Below are positions 22,529-31,310 of a DNA stretch of 64,000 nucleotides, piece after piece. Under the pieces are notes generated by a model. That model had not been told where the DNA came from and ran no database searches. It saw only the letters and a program-made list of their open reading frames with translations. The stretch spans positions 186,001-250,000 of the forward strand of contig NZ_CAJGBF010000004.1 in assembly GCF_904424705.1 (NCBI RefSeq), in the 5' to 3' direction. A program made the position numbers and the translations under genes. The stretch comes from Rossellomorea arthrocnemi (GTDB lineage: Bacteria; Bacillota; Bacilli; Bacillales; Bacillaceae_B). The stretch's first letter is position 1, and each line of letters begins with the position of its first letter.

Positions 22529-22583
22529 ATGTCTCACCGTTTTCTTACTCATAACATACATATGAGTGAAGGGAGCGATAAAC

Positions 22584-22886
22584 ATGATGAATGTATCTCC
22601 GATTATCATTGGGGGACATACCTTTACAGCGATTTCTGTTGAACTTCCAAAAACCAATTTACTCGTCGTGACGAGTGAAAAAGGATATATAATGTGTGGA
22701 GCACTTGATGTTGCGCTGCTGAATGAGAAGTTAAAAGACAGGGGAATTATTGCGGGAAGAGCAGTAGGTGTGAAAACCATCGATCAGCTTCTTGATGCCC
22801 CATTGGAGTCGATTACCTATGGAGCAGCAAACCTTGGCATCCACACAGGAATGGCCGGCAGAGAGGCACTTTTAAAAATGATATAA
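22584..22886 (+). CDS. yunC: DUF1805 protein YunC
   Basis: A 100-residue protein of the DUF1805 family, very close to B. subtilis YunC (shared blocks GYIMCGALDVALLNEKL, GRAVGVKTIDQLLDAPLES, GMAGREALLKM). The ATG at 22584 follows gaagggagc; an adjacent ATG is possible. The structure class is small alpha/beta, and the function is unknown. A hairpin terminator follows at 22897-22936. Confidence 0.9.
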   Translation: MMNVSPIIIGGHTFTAISVELPKTNLLVVTSEKGYIMCGALDVALLNEKLKDRGIIAGRAVGVKTIDQLLDAPLESITYGAANLGIHTGMAGREALLKMI

Positions 22887-22896
22887 AATCGAGAGT

Positions 22897-22936
22897 GGCC
22901 AGTGCTTTTATTAAGAGCAGCTGGTCTTTGTTTTTG
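22897..22936 (+). terminator. terminator of yunC
   Basis: Imperfect stem ggccagtgctt/aagagcagctggtc with a T-rich tail. The following 200 bases to the HD-GYP promoter show no recognisable element. Confidence 0.7.
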
Positions 22937-23141
22937 TGGAGGAAGAGAGGATTTTCACGGGGAATCGACAAATGGGTTCCTTAACCTTCCTTCTTTCGGC
23001 CTTATACAAGGATCTTGAGTAAACAAAAGTGATTCAGGTATGCCTAACTCATGCCATCTCCTCATTCCACATGTCTAACTGAAACCCATAATCTCTTGTA
23101 ATCCTTCAATATTCTTTCATGAATATATAAAGAAATACACC

Positions 23142-23169
23142 TTGCAAGATCGTTTTTATCCTTTATAAT
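23142..23169 (+). promoter_or_regulatory. promoter of the HD-GYP gene
   Basis: TTGCAA (23142-23147), 16-base spacer, TATAAT (23164-23169); the start codon lies about 53 bases downstream. Confidence 0.6.
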
Positions 23170-23222
23170 GGAGATACTAGGAAATTTTGTCGAAAAATGA
23201 AAGAATTACACAGGAGAATTCT

Positions 23223-24332
23223 ATGAGGCTTATATCAACACGGGCTTTAAAACCCGGCATGGTTCTAGCTACAACGGTATATAATACGAGAGGTCAAGCT
23301 TTGATTCATGATAATGTTCCCATTACAGAACGCATGATTTACAGGCTGCAGGAACTTAGTATTCAGTATGTCTATATTGAAGACTCTCTTTCCAGTGGAA
23401 TCCATGTAAAGGGGACTGTTTCGAGTAAAGTGAGGCAGCAGGCGGTCCATAATATCCAGATGGCATTTAATCAATTGAGCTCATCGGATACGTCGCCAAG
23501 TGTACTTATGATTGAAGATAGTGCCAAGCAATTGAAGCAGGTGATTGATGACGTCCTGTCAGAGGTAAAGGCGAATCAGGATCTTCTCACCATTTTGACA
23601 GATGTATTTACATATGACTCCTATATTTTTCATCATTCATTTAATGTCACCTTATATACGCTTTCCATCGGTCTTGAGCTCCAGCTGTCACAGAAGCAGC
23701 TCGAGCAGCTCGGGGTGGGGGCAATATTGCATGATATAGGTAAGATGCTCGTGCCGGAAGAGATTCTTCTAAAGCCGGGAAAACTGACAGAAGACGAGTT
23801 CTGTGAAATCAAGAAGCATTCTGAGCATGGCTTTGAGATTCTGAGGCAGCTTCATTCAGTGTCCTTGATTATCGCACATTGTGCATATCAGCATCATGAG
23901 AGGCTCGATGGCTCCGGTTACCCGAGGGGGATCAAAGGTGAAGAGATTCATCCGTTTGCGAAGATTATCGCAGTGGCCGATGTATTTGACGCTATGACCT
24001 CAAATCGGGTGTACAGGAAAGCCATGCTTCCTCATCAGGCATTGGAAGTATTGTATGCAGGGTCGGGATCCCTGTTTGATCCCCAGGTGATCGAGGCCTT
24101 TCGTTCTTCGGTCGCGATCTATCCAAACGGTATGATCGTGGAACTGAATGATGGACGGAAAGGAATCGTGACCGATCAAAATAAAGGAGTGACGGACCGG
24201 CCGGTAGTCCGGATCATTGAAGAAGATGGTCAAGAGTTACTCTCTCCTTATCCCTTGGATTTAAGTTCGGAATTAGACAAGGTGATTACAGGCTTTGATC
24301 CCGATTATGAACCCCAATCTCTTAAGATTTAA
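23223..24332 (+). CDS. HD-GYP domain phosphodiesterase
   Basis: A 369-residue protein with an N-terminal segment (LISTRALKPGMVLATTVYN) common in this class, followed by a full HD-GYP domain: HDIGK (His170-Asp171), the KKHSEHGFEILR helix, HHERLDGSGYP (224-234, GYP intact), and VADVFDAMTSNRVYR. All ligands seen in active enzymes appear present, so hydrolysis of cyclic di-GMP or a related dinucleotide is likely. ATG 23223 lies after aggaga. B. subtilis has no gene here; it is inserted between yunC and yunB. A short C-terminal domain of about 70 residues is not identified. Confidence 0.88.
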   Translation: MRLISTRALKPGMVLATTVYNTRGQALIHDNVPITERMIYRLQELSIQYVYIEDSLSSGIHVKGTVSSKVRQQAVHNIQMAFNQLSSSDTSPSVLMIEDSAKQLKQVIDDVLSEVKANQDLLTILTDVFTYDSYIFHHSFNVTLYTLSIGLELQLSQKQLEQLGVGAILHDIGKMLVPEEILLKPGKLTEDEFCEIKKHSEHGFEILRQLHSVSLIIAHCAYQHHERLDGSGYPRGIKGEEIHPFAKIIAVADVFDAMTSNRVYRKAMLPHQALEVLYAGSGSLFDPQVIEAFRSSVAIYPNGMIVELNDGRKGIVTDQNKGVTDRPVVRIIEEDGQELLSPYPLDLSSELDKVITGFDPDYEPQSLKI

Positions 24333-24349
24333 TAAATTTTTGCGTTAAA

Positions 24350-24394
24350 CCTCCCTTACAATGCATACAAATAGCTTGTAAGGGGGGATTTTTT
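24350..24394 (+). terminator. HD-GYP terminator overlapping the yunB promoter, ribosome site and start
   Basis: A 12-pair stem (24350-24361 with 24376-24387, one G-U) and a T run form a strong terminator. The loop contains CATACAAA (24364-24371), a match to the -10 element of sigma-E promoters. The 3' arm contains the aggggggat ribosome site of yunB, and the yunB TTG start lies in the T run. See findings. Confidence 0.8.
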
Positions 24395-25158
24395 TGTCAA
24401 AGTTTAAAACCTACAAACCCCGAAGAGGAGGTCCGCTGCCTTTTCGACATGTCATGATCATTACGTTTCTGTTTTTTATGATATCAACTGGATTCGGGTT
24501 GTGGATCATTAACAAAGGGTTGAAACCGACGCTCCTTGCTTATGCCGAGACACAAACGAGCAGGATTGGAACTCTGGTCATTAACAAGGCGATCAATAAG
24601 AAAATTGCCGATGTTCTGGATATTTCGGATATAACCGAAGAAGTAAAGAACTCAGAAGGCGATATTGTTTCATTTAAATACAATACGCAGACAATCAACA
24701 GGGTTCAGGCTGAAATTACAAATCTTGTACAGCAGAATCTTCAGGAAGCAGAGGCAGGGAATATTGAAAATCTTGAGTTTCTCACCGAGGTGGAAATTGA
24801 TGAAGGACAGTCGAAAGCATCGAAGGGCATTACTTATTCGGTTCCCTTGGGTCAGGCAACGAACAACGTATTACTCGGGAACTTAGGACCAAAAATCCCC
24901 ATACGCTTTCATTCCATTGGTGATGTACGTTCGGATGTGAAAACAACGGTGGAGCAGTTTGGAATCAATAATGCGGTGGTGAAGGTATTTGTGGAGCTTG
25001 AAGTAAATGTGCAAATCATCATCCCGTTTGCAACGAAAACTGAAACGATCAAGCAGGATATCCTGGTCGCAATGGGCACCGTTCATTTGGATGTACCGCA
25101 GTTTTATAACAATGGTGGAGGGGACTCAAGTCCTTCCATTGAATTTCCCACAAATTAG
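24394..25158 (+). CDS. yunB: sporulation protein YunB
   Basis: A 254-residue protein with one N-terminal membrane helix (HVMIITFLFFMISTGFGLWI) and a large domain expected outside the cytoplasm, matching the YunB sporulation family. In B. subtilis yunB belongs to the mother-cell sigma-E regulon and affects spore formation. A TTG start at 24394 is six bases after AGGGGGG. Its promoter, ribosome site and start are fused with the terminator of the upstream gene. No clear terminator follows. Confidence 0.88.
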   Translation: MSKFKTYKPRRGGPLPFRHVMIITFLFFMISTGFGLWIINKGLKPTLLAYAETQTSRIGTLVINKAINKKIADVLDISDITEEVKNSEGDIVSFKYNTQTINRVQAEITNLVQQNLQEAEAGNIENLEFLTEVEIDEGQSKASKGITYSVPLGQATNNVLLGNLGPKIPIRFHSIGDVRSDVKTTVEQFGINNAVVKVFVELEVNVQIIIPFATKTETIKQDILVAMGTVHLDVPQFYNNGGGDSSPSIEFPTN

Positions 25159-25171
25159 TCAGGAAAAAAAG

Positions 25172-25200
25172 TTGTCAAAAGAATGATAGTTTGTTATATT
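25172..25200 (+). promoter_or_regulatory. promoter of the lysine riboswitch leader
   Basis: TTGTCA (25172-25177), 17-base spacer, TATATT (25195-25200), about 30 bases before the aptamer. Confidence 0.7.
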
Positions 25201-25225
25201 AATAAAGAAAATTTTATATCACACC

Positions 25226-25424
25226 ACATCATCAGTCCGATGGGGTAGAGGCGCAGAGTTCAAGAGTAGGCTGTTTGAGAATGACAACTGTGAGAACAGA
25301 TGAAAGGGAACTTTTGCCGAAGTAATTATACATGTCGAATGTGTATTTACTGGGGTTATCTTGAAAAAGGATAACACTGTCATTATAGGGAATTTCTATA
25401 ATGGGGAGCTACAGATCGTGATGG
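25226..25424 (+). ncRNA. lysine riboswitch (L box) aptamer
   Basis: The L-box core appears in order: gatggggtagaggcgc, gttcaagagta, gatgaaaggga, ttgccgaagt, ctggggtt, acactgtca and ggggagctac. Flanking catcat and gtgatg segments can close P1. The order and spacing fit the five-stem aptamer. It is followed by a terminator, so lysine is expected to turn off the transporter gene. Confidence 0.95.
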
Positions 25425-25443
25425 AGCACTTAAATTACTTACT

Positions 25444-25479
25444 AAGGTAATGATAGCTTCTCTATCGTTGCCTTTTTTT
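25444..25479 (+). terminator. lysine-controlled terminator
   Basis: Stem aaggtaatgatag/ctatcgttgcctt with two G-U pairs and a T run, just downstream of the aptamer and before the start codon. Confidence 0.85.
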
Positions 25480-25534
25480 ATTATCCTCTGTCATGCTACG
25501 ATGGTTCCCCCCTATCAAATAGGAGGAGGACACT

Positions 25535-27097
25535 ATGGAAAACACGATTTACTCACTATTACCACCCCTTTTAGCCATTCTTATGGTTATACTCACGAGG
25601 CGGGTTCTACTTTCACTTGGAGTAGGAATCGTTGCATCTGCCTTTTTGTTGGCAGACTTCTCAATCACCAAAACAATCAGCTTTATTTGGGACGCCTTCA
25701 AAGGCATCTTTGTCGCAGATGGAGGGCTTAACACATGGAATGTCTACATCATTTTCTTCTTACTCATTCTTGGTGTGATCACTGCATTTGTGAACATCTC
25801 AGGCGGAAGCCGCGCATTCGGTGAATGGGCGATGAAGCGTGTGAAGACAAGACAGGGCGCACAGCTACTGGCTGCGGTATTAGGTATCATCATTTTTATT
25901 GACGACTATTTTAACGCCCTTGCTGTCGGTCAGGTTTCGAGACCCATAACGGACCGTCACAGAATCTCACGTGCGAAATTGGCTTATATCATCGATTCAA
26001 CATCTGCTCCGATTTGTGTTGTATCCCCGATTTCAAGCTGGGGAGCTTACATTATCGGGATTATCGGTTCCATTCTTACAGCTCACAGTATCACGGAGTA
26101 TACTGCATTTTCAGCTTTCATACAGATGATCCCGATGAACCTTTATGTATGGGCAGCTGTCTTACTTGTTATCATGGTTGCTTATAAAGGATTGGATTTT
26201 GGGAAAATGAAAGAGCATGAGGTACGTGCCCTTGAGACTGGAGATCTTTTTGATCCGGGCAAAGAGATTCCTGGTGAATTGAAAAATGATCTTCCTGTCA
26301 GTTCTAAAGGGTCGGTAGGCGACCTTGTATGGCCGATCGTGGCCCTTGTCATCGGGACCGTTTCCATGATGCTTTGGACCGGTTATCAAGCGGTGGGATC
26401 CTTTGATTTACTGCCGATTTTTGAAAATACGGATGTTACCAAATCATTATTGTATGGTGGATTATTCGGCCTTGTGATTTCCCTGATCTTCTTCCTTCGC
26501 CAAGTCAGCTTGAAAGGAATTGAAGGGAGTGCCATCGGGACAGCCGTAGTGGAAGGAATCAAGTCCATGCTGCCGGCTGTTTACATTCTGATATTTGCGT
26601 GGACGATCGTTACTCTTATCGATCAACTGCAAACAGGAACATATCTTGCGGGACTCGTTGAGCAATCCAGCTTACCGATGCAGGCACTGCCGGTCATCTT
26701 ATTCCTGGTTGCCGGAATCATGGCTTTTTCAACGGGAACATCCTGGGGATCGTTCGGTATTTTACTGCCGATAGCCGGAGAAATCGCTGCATCGACAGAC
26801 GTAAGTATATTACTCCCTGCCATGGCAGCGGTACTGGCAGGGTCTGTTTTAGGGGACCACTGCTCGCCGATCTCGGATACAACGATCCTTTCTTCTACCG
26901 GAGCGGGAAGCAATCATATCGATCACGTGATTACCCAGCTTCCCTATGCGGTCATCGGTGCGGTTGTAGCCGCTATAGGATACCTTGTATTAGGATTCAC
27001 CGGCAGCACCATTCTTGGGCTCGTAGTAGTCATCATATTAATCATGGCCTTCGCCTTTTTGTTCGGTGAAAAAGCAAAACCTGCATCTGCAGAATAA
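25535..27097 (+). CDS. NhaC-superfamily transporter under lysine control, probable lysine transporter
   Basis: A 520-residue polytopic membrane protein of the NhaC Na+/H+ antiporter-like superfamily with about 12 helices. Recognisable motifs are IIFIDDYFNALAVGQVSRPI, SAPICVVSPISSWGAY, TGTSWGSFGILLPIAGEIA and GDHCSPISDTTILSSTGA. ATG follows aggagg. Homology alone would suggest a sodium/proton antiporter, but the lysine riboswitch upstream argues for lysine transport. Comparative riboswitch studies have already proposed NhaC-type lysine transporters. No other lysine gene is adjacent. Confidence 0.85.
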   Translation: MENTIYSLLPPLLAILMVILTRRVLLSLGVGIVASAFLLADFSITKTISFIWDAFKGIFVADGGLNTWNVYIIFFLLILGVITAFVNISGGSRAFGEWAMKRVKTRQGAQLLAAVLGIIIFIDDYFNALAVGQVSRPITDRHRISRAKLAYIIDSTSAPICVVSPISSWGAYIIGIIGSILTAHSITEYTAFSAFIQMIPMNLYVWAAVLLVIMVAYKGLDFGKMKEHEVRALETGDLFDPGKEIPGELKNDLPVSSKGSVGDLVWPIVALVIGTVSMMLWTGYQAVGSFDLLPIFENTDVTKSLLYGGLFGLVISLIFFLRQVSLKGIEGSAIGTAVVEGIKSMLPAVYILIFAWTIVTLIDQLQTGTYLAGLVEQSSLPMQALPVILFLVAGIMAFSTGTSWGSFGILLPIAGEIAASTDVSILLPAMAAVLAGSVLGDHCSPISDTTILSSTGAGSNHIDHVITQLPYAVIGAVVAAIGYLVLGFTGSTILGLVVVIILIMAFAFLFGEKAKPASAE

Positions 27098-27108
27098 TTA
27101 AGAAGGAG

Positions 27109-27138
27109 ACCAGAAGCTGTTTTAGCTTCTGGTTTTTT
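27109..27138 (+). terminator. terminator of the NhaC-type gene
   Basis: Stem accagaagct/agcttctggt with loop gttt and a T run. Confidence 0.92.
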
Positions 27139-27270
27139 AATGCAATCATCATGCTGAATTTACCTTCTGATCCCATTGCCTCCCATTCTCCAAAATCCGA
27201 CAAATTCCTTGTAGTGAAATAGTACTGTCGTGATTTTCTGAAATTCACAATAAATCATTAAAATAAAGCT

Positions 27271-27299
27271 TTGACAATTGTCCCGGAACTAGCTATACT
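27271..27299 (+). promoter_or_regulatory. strong promoter of the SNF-type transporter operon
   Basis: TTGACA (27271-27276), exactly 17 bases, TATACT (27294-27299). The 83-base leader has no recognisable riboswitch. Confidence 0.8.
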
Positions 27300-27382
27300 G
27301 ACTTTAGATTATAAATAATCTGAAAATATAAAAATTTCAAATACCTTAAAATGGTAGTTGAAAAGAACTAGGGGGGAACAGC

Positions 27383-28909
27383 ATGGAGAATCGTGCACAG
27401 TTTGGTACACGAGCAGGATTTATTCTAGCTGCTGTCGGATCAGCAATCGGACTAGGGAACATTTGGCGTTTTCCATCAGTAGCGTATGAAAATGGCGGGG
27501 GAGCATTCTTTATTCCTTATTTATTCGCTCTTCTAACAGCAGGAATTCCATTATTAGTACTTGAATTTACAATTGGTCATAAGTACCGTGGTTCAGCACC
27601 GTTATCTTATTTCCGTCTTAATAAGAAAACAGAATGGCTTGGCTGGTGGCAGGTATTAATTGCATTCGTCATTTCCACCTATTATGCCGTTATTATTGCA
27701 TGGGCGATGTCCTACAGTGTATTTTCTTTCAATTTAGGCTGGGGGAAGGATACAGAGACATTCTTATTCAGTGATTATTTAAACCTTACAGTGGATGCAG
27801 GTCAGACAGGGAGTGTGGTCCCGGGGGTATTAATCCCGTTGGTCATCGTTTGGGCTGTTACGCTTGGTATTCTTTTCAAGGGTGTAAAGAAAGGAATCGA
27901 AGTAGCGAATAAAATCTTTATTCCAGCACTTGTTATTTTATTCTTAATTATTGTTGTTCGCGCTATAACTTTACCTGGTGCGATGGATGGTCTTGAGGCG
28001 TTTTTTAAACCGGACTTCAGCAAAATTGCCGATCCGGGTGTATGGGTAGCGGCATATGGACAGATTTTCTTTAGTTTATCCATAGCCTTTGCCATCATGA
28101 TTACGTACTCCAGTTATCTTCCGAAGAAATCGGATATTACGAACAATGCGTTCATTACAGGATTTAGTAATTCCGGCTTTGAATTGTTGGCAGGTATCGG
28201 GGTATTTGCCGCTTTAGGATTTATGGCACAATCACAAGGTGTGGCGGTACAGGATGTAGTTAGTGGCGGCGTGGGGCTCGCGTTTGTAGTCTTCCCGCAG
28301 ATCATTAACGAATTCCCGGCATTCAACGAAGTATTTGGTTTCTTATTTTTCGCTTCACTGGTCCTTGCCGGTCTGTCATCATTGATTTCCATCTCGGAAA
28401 CCTATGTAGCAGCTGTCTCTGAGAAATTCGGGATCTCCCGTAACAAGGCAGTGTTATTCGGTGGCGGGCTTTCAGCCATCATCTCGATTCTATTTGCGAC
28501 ACAGGGCGGACTATTGTTCCTTGATGTGGCGGATTACTTCATTAACCAATTTGGAGTGGCGTTTGTAGGATTAGTGGAGGTAGTTGTAATCGCCTGGTTC
28601 CTGCGTAAGTTGGGTGCATTCCAATCCCATGCGAATGGAATCTCGGATATTCGTCTTGGTGCCTGGTGGAAAGTATGTTTAGGGGTCATCACACCAATCG
28701 TTCTTGGGTGGATGATGTTCGGCTTATTCAAAATGAATTTACTAAAAGAATTTGAAACAGAAACAGGCAACTACGAAGGATATTCTGATGCTTTCATTCT
28801 TTACAGTGGCTGGTTTGTAGCTGCCTTTGCCATTATCGTGGGAGTGGCCTTCGGGTTTAAACGCTGGCATGCCAAAACAGACGCAGACAGCTATAAGGAG
28901 GTAAGCTAA
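27383..28909 (+). CDS. sodium-dependent neurotransmitter-symporter family transporter (MetP-like large subunit)
   Basis: A 508-residue Na+-coupled transporter of the NSS/SNF family with 11-12 helices. The N-terminal signature GTRAGFILAAVGSAIGLGNIWRFP, including the unwound first helix that binds Na+ and substrate, is intact. ATG follows taggggg. Immediately downstream is a 35-residue MetS-type peptide, the pairing of the Corynebacterium methionine/alanine importer MetPS. Methionine or alanine uptake is therefore the best guess; the sequence does not decide between them. Confidence 0.88.
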   Translation: MENRAQFGTRAGFILAAVGSAIGLGNIWRFPSVAYENGGGAFFIPYLFALLTAGIPLLVLEFTIGHKYRGSAPLSYFRLNKKTEWLGWWQVLIAFVISTYYAVIIAWAMSYSVFSFNLGWGKDTETFLFSDYLNLTVDAGQTGSVVPGVLIPLVIVWAVTLGILFKGVKKGIEVANKIFIPALVILFLIIVVRAITLPGAMDGLEAFFKPDFSKIADPGVWVAAYGQIFFSLSIAFAIMITYSSYLPKKSDITNNAFITGFSNSGFELLAGIGVFAALGFMAQSQGVAVQDVVSGGVGLAFVVFPQIINEFPAFNEVFGFLFFASLVLAGLSSLISISETYVAAVSEKFGISRNKAVLFGGGLSAIISILFATQGGLLFLDVADYFINQFGVAFVGLVEVVVIAWFLRKLGAFQSHANGISDIRLGAWWKVCLGVITPIVLGWMMFGLFKMNLLKEFETETGNYEGYSDAFILYSGWFVAAFAIIVGVAFGFKRWHAKTDADSYKEVS

Positions 28910-28910
28910 C

Positions 28911-29018
28911 ATGACTGGTAGTGCAATTGCAATGATGGTTGTAGGAATGGTCATCATCTGGGGTGGATTAGCAGCAAGTATTATGAACGCTGTTTCTAAA
29001 TCGAAAAAACAAGTATAA
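28911..29018 (+). CDS. MetS-family small subunit of the SNF-type transporter
   Basis: A 35-residue single-helix membrane peptide (start MTGSAIAMMVVGMVIIWGGL, basic end SKSKKQV) that begins one base after the transporter stop codon. Its ribosome site, ataaggaggt, is very strong and lies inside the transporter gene. Size, composition and position match the MetS (methionine/alanine importer small subunit) family, which is needed for full activity of MetP in Corynebacterium glutamicum. A terminator follows within ten bases, so the pair forms one complete operon. Confidence 0.85.
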   Translation: MTGSAIAMMVVGMVIIWGGLAASIMNAVSKSKKQV

Positions 29019-29026
29019 AGGAAGAA

Positions 29027-29058
29027 GCAGACGATGGATGTCCATTGTCTGCTTTTTT
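29027..29058. terminator. terminator between the transporter operon and lytH
   Basis: Stem gcagacgatgga/tccattgtctgc with one G-U pair, followed by T on the plus strand. It sits between convergent genes and may serve both. Confidence 0.9.
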
Positions 29059-30052
29059 AATGTTTCTTGCTTTTGATTCTGTCCTGCCGTTCCCACATCC
29101 TTAAGTGAGGATATGGATCAAACGACCATTCTGTCAAGCCATTATCCTTATACATTCCATAATGCAAGTGTGGAGGGAATTTCCCTGATGTCCCAGGAGG
29201 TCCGTATCCTGAACTTCCGACACCGCCAATGACCATTCCCGGTTCAACGACTTGTCCTACATGAAGATCTTTGGCGAAACCACTTAAGTGGGCAAAGTAA
29301 TGATACGTATTATTAATGTCCCGTATTCCGATACGCCAGCCTCCATAACGGTTCCACCCTTTCATCTCGATGATTCCATAAGACGTCGCCCTGACTGGAA
29401 CACCGTAATCAGCGAAGAGGTCAGTTCCTTCATGGATCCGTCTTCCGCCCCAACCCCGGGCATCTCCCCATGTGTTTCTGTAACTATAGTTAAACCTTAA
29501 GGGGAGTGGGAAGGCTTTTTGATTGAGATGAATTGTTCCGTATTGTTTATAGATTTTTGCAATCCCCATAATAATACTGACGGTTTTATCCCGTTTGTAA
29601 TAATCCCAAAGGGCAAGCTTGAAATTGTCCCGGTCGATTCCATACCGTAATATAAAATCCGACAAAGCCGCAAGAATATCTTCATCACTTTTCAGGCTTG
29701 CTTTTCCATCATGATCTCCGTCCCGACCTGTTCCATTGAATAGAGCAATCGTTTCGGGATTGTCATCATCTGAGTGAGGATTCAGAGGGCCGACCCACTT
29801 TTCAGGCTCCATATAAATCGAGATAAGAGAGGATGGCTTTTCCCTGTCCTTACGGGCAAAACGGAGACTGCGTTCATACTGATCAATGGCAGCTAAGTAA
29901 TACCAGGGAATGTGTGTCAAAGCCTCGCTCTTTTGAAATAATTCCATTCGTTTGGTGTGTATTTGTTCGTCTGATTGTTTTTCTACTGCAAATCCCTGAC
30001 AAGGACTTATCGCAAAGAAAACCACAATGGCCAAGACCAATCGTTTGTACAA
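29057..30052 (-). CDS. lytH: L-Ala-D-Glu endopeptidase LytH (M23 family)
   Basis: Secreted 331-residue cell-wall peptidase. An N-terminal signal sequence (RLVLAIVVFFAISPCQGFA) is followed by a long helical domain and a C-terminal M23/LytM zinc domain with HEGTDLF (first His and Asp ligands) and PPHLHYG (HxH). A TTG start lies six bases after ggaggg. In B. subtilis LytH is a sigma-K-dependent enzyme that trims peptidoglycan stem peptides during cortex formation. Divergent from lipA as in B. subtilis. Confidence 0.92.
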   Translation of the reverse strand: MYKRLVLAIVVFFAISPCQGFAVEKQSDEQIHTKRMELFQKSEALTHIPWYYLAAIDQYERSLRFARKDREKPSSLISIYMEPEKWVGPLNPHSDDDNPETIALFNGTGRDGDHDGKASLKSDEDILAALSDFILRYGIDRDNFKLALWDYYKRDKTVSIIMGIAKIYKQYGTIHLNQKAFPLPLRFNYSYRNTWGDARGWGGRRIHEGTDLFADYGVPVRATSYGIIEMKGWNRYGGWRIGIRDINNTYHYFAHLSGFAKDLHVGQVVEPGMVIGGVGSSGYGPPGTSGKFPPHLHYGMYKDNGLTEWSFDPYPHLRMWERQDRIKSKKH

Positions 30053-30281
30053 AATAATCCCTCCATTTTTAGGGGCCTATATGTAGTTTGTATCGTTCAC
30101 CGTGATTCATAATCATCAATAAATGGTAATAGGGTATCACATGCTTGTTTTCACTTTTTTAGTATGATAAAGTGACAAAAGAAGTATATTGATGATGGCT
30201 TTTTTTACATAGGATGAACGATCAAGATAGCGTTTCACTCTTTGCCTAAGTCAGAATTATTTAGGATTGGAGATGAGGGGT

Positions 30282-31199
30282 ATGAGCAAGAAAGATGAAC
30301 ACATTCGTAAACCGGATTGGCTTAAGATTAAGCTGAATACGAACGATAATTATATGGGCTTAAAAAAAATGATGCGTGAAAACAACCTTCATACAGTATG
30401 TGAAGAGGCACGTTGTCCTAATATTCATGAGTGCTGGGGAACGAGACGTACGGCTACATTCATGATCCTTGGGGACATTTGCACACGTGCCTGTCGTTTC
30501 TGTGCCGTTAAAACAGGCCTTCCCACTGAACTGGACCTGAAAGAACCGGAACGCGTTGCGGATTCCGTACAATTAATGAATTTAAAGCACGTCGTGATTA
30601 CGGCGGTCGCCCGTGATGATTTAAAAGACGGAGGTTCACAAGTTTTTGCTGAAACCGTCCGCGCCATCCGTCGTAAGAGCCCGTTCACATCAATCGAAGT
30701 ATTGCCTTCTGATATGGGTGGGGTCTTCGATAATATTAAGACATTGATGGATGCTAAACCTGATATCATGAACTATAATGTCGAAACTGTCCGTCGCCTG
30801 ACTCCAAGGGTTCGTGCACGTGCAACTTACGATCGTACATTGGAATTCCTGCGCCGTGCGAAGGAGTTGAATCCGGATATCCCTACGAAGTCGAGTATCA
30901 TGGTCGGTCTTGGGGAAACGAAGGAAGAAATTCTGGAAACGATGGATGATTTACGTGCCAATCATGTTGATATCGTGACATTAGGTCAATATCTGCAACC
31001 ATCTAAGAAGCACTTGAAGGTTCAAAAATATTATCATCCTGATGAGTTTGCTGAGTTGCGAGAAGCAGCGATGGAAAAAGGCTTCAGTCACTGTGAAGCG
31101 GGTCCTCTCGTTCGTTCTTCTTATCATGCTGATGAGCAAGTGAACGCAGCTGCGAAAGCAAGACAAGCTAAAGGTGAGCAAGAAGTTCAAAAAGCGTAA
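30282..31199 (+). CDS. lipA: lipoyl synthase LipA
   Basis: Radical-SAM enzyme that inserts two sulfur atoms into the protein-bound octanoyl group. The auxiliary cluster motif CX4CX5C is Cys40, Cys45, Cys51; the radical-SAM CX3CX2C is Cys67, Cys71, Cys74 in CTRACRFC. The C-terminal RSSY that gives the unusual Ser ligand is present. ATG 30282 has ggag nine bases upstream; ATG 30273 is less likely. Its Fe-S clusters come from the SUF pathway encoded at 14-19 kb, and GcvH is a substrate. Confidence 0.97.
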   Translation: MSKKDEHIRKPDWLKIKLNTNDNYMGLKKMMRENNLHTVCEEARCPNIHECWGTRRTATFMILGDICTRACRFCAVKTGLPTELDLKEPERVADSVQLMNLKHVVITAVARDDLKDGGSQVFAETVRAIRRKSPFTSIEVLPSDMGGVFDNIKTLMDAKPDIMNYNVETVRRLTPRVRARATYDRTLEFLRRAKELNPDIPTKSSIMVGLGETKEEILETMDDLRANHVDIVTLGQYLQPSKKHLKVQKYYHPDEFAELREAAMEKGFSHCEAGPLVRSSYHADEQVNAAAKARQAKGEQEVQKA

Positions 31200-31213
31200 T
31201 TTCACATACAACA

Positions 31214-31261
31214 CAAAAGGACTGAACTGAAGGAGGAGCTCTCTAACAGTCAGTCCTTTTT
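31214..31261 (+). terminator. terminator of lipA
   Basis: Stem aaggactgaactg/cagtcagtcctt with a loop of about 23 bases and a short T run. Confidence 0.75.
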
Positions 31262-31310
31262 GTAGCAGATGTGAGGTAGTGTTGTATTCTGCTTCCGCTT
31301 TTCTTGTTTT

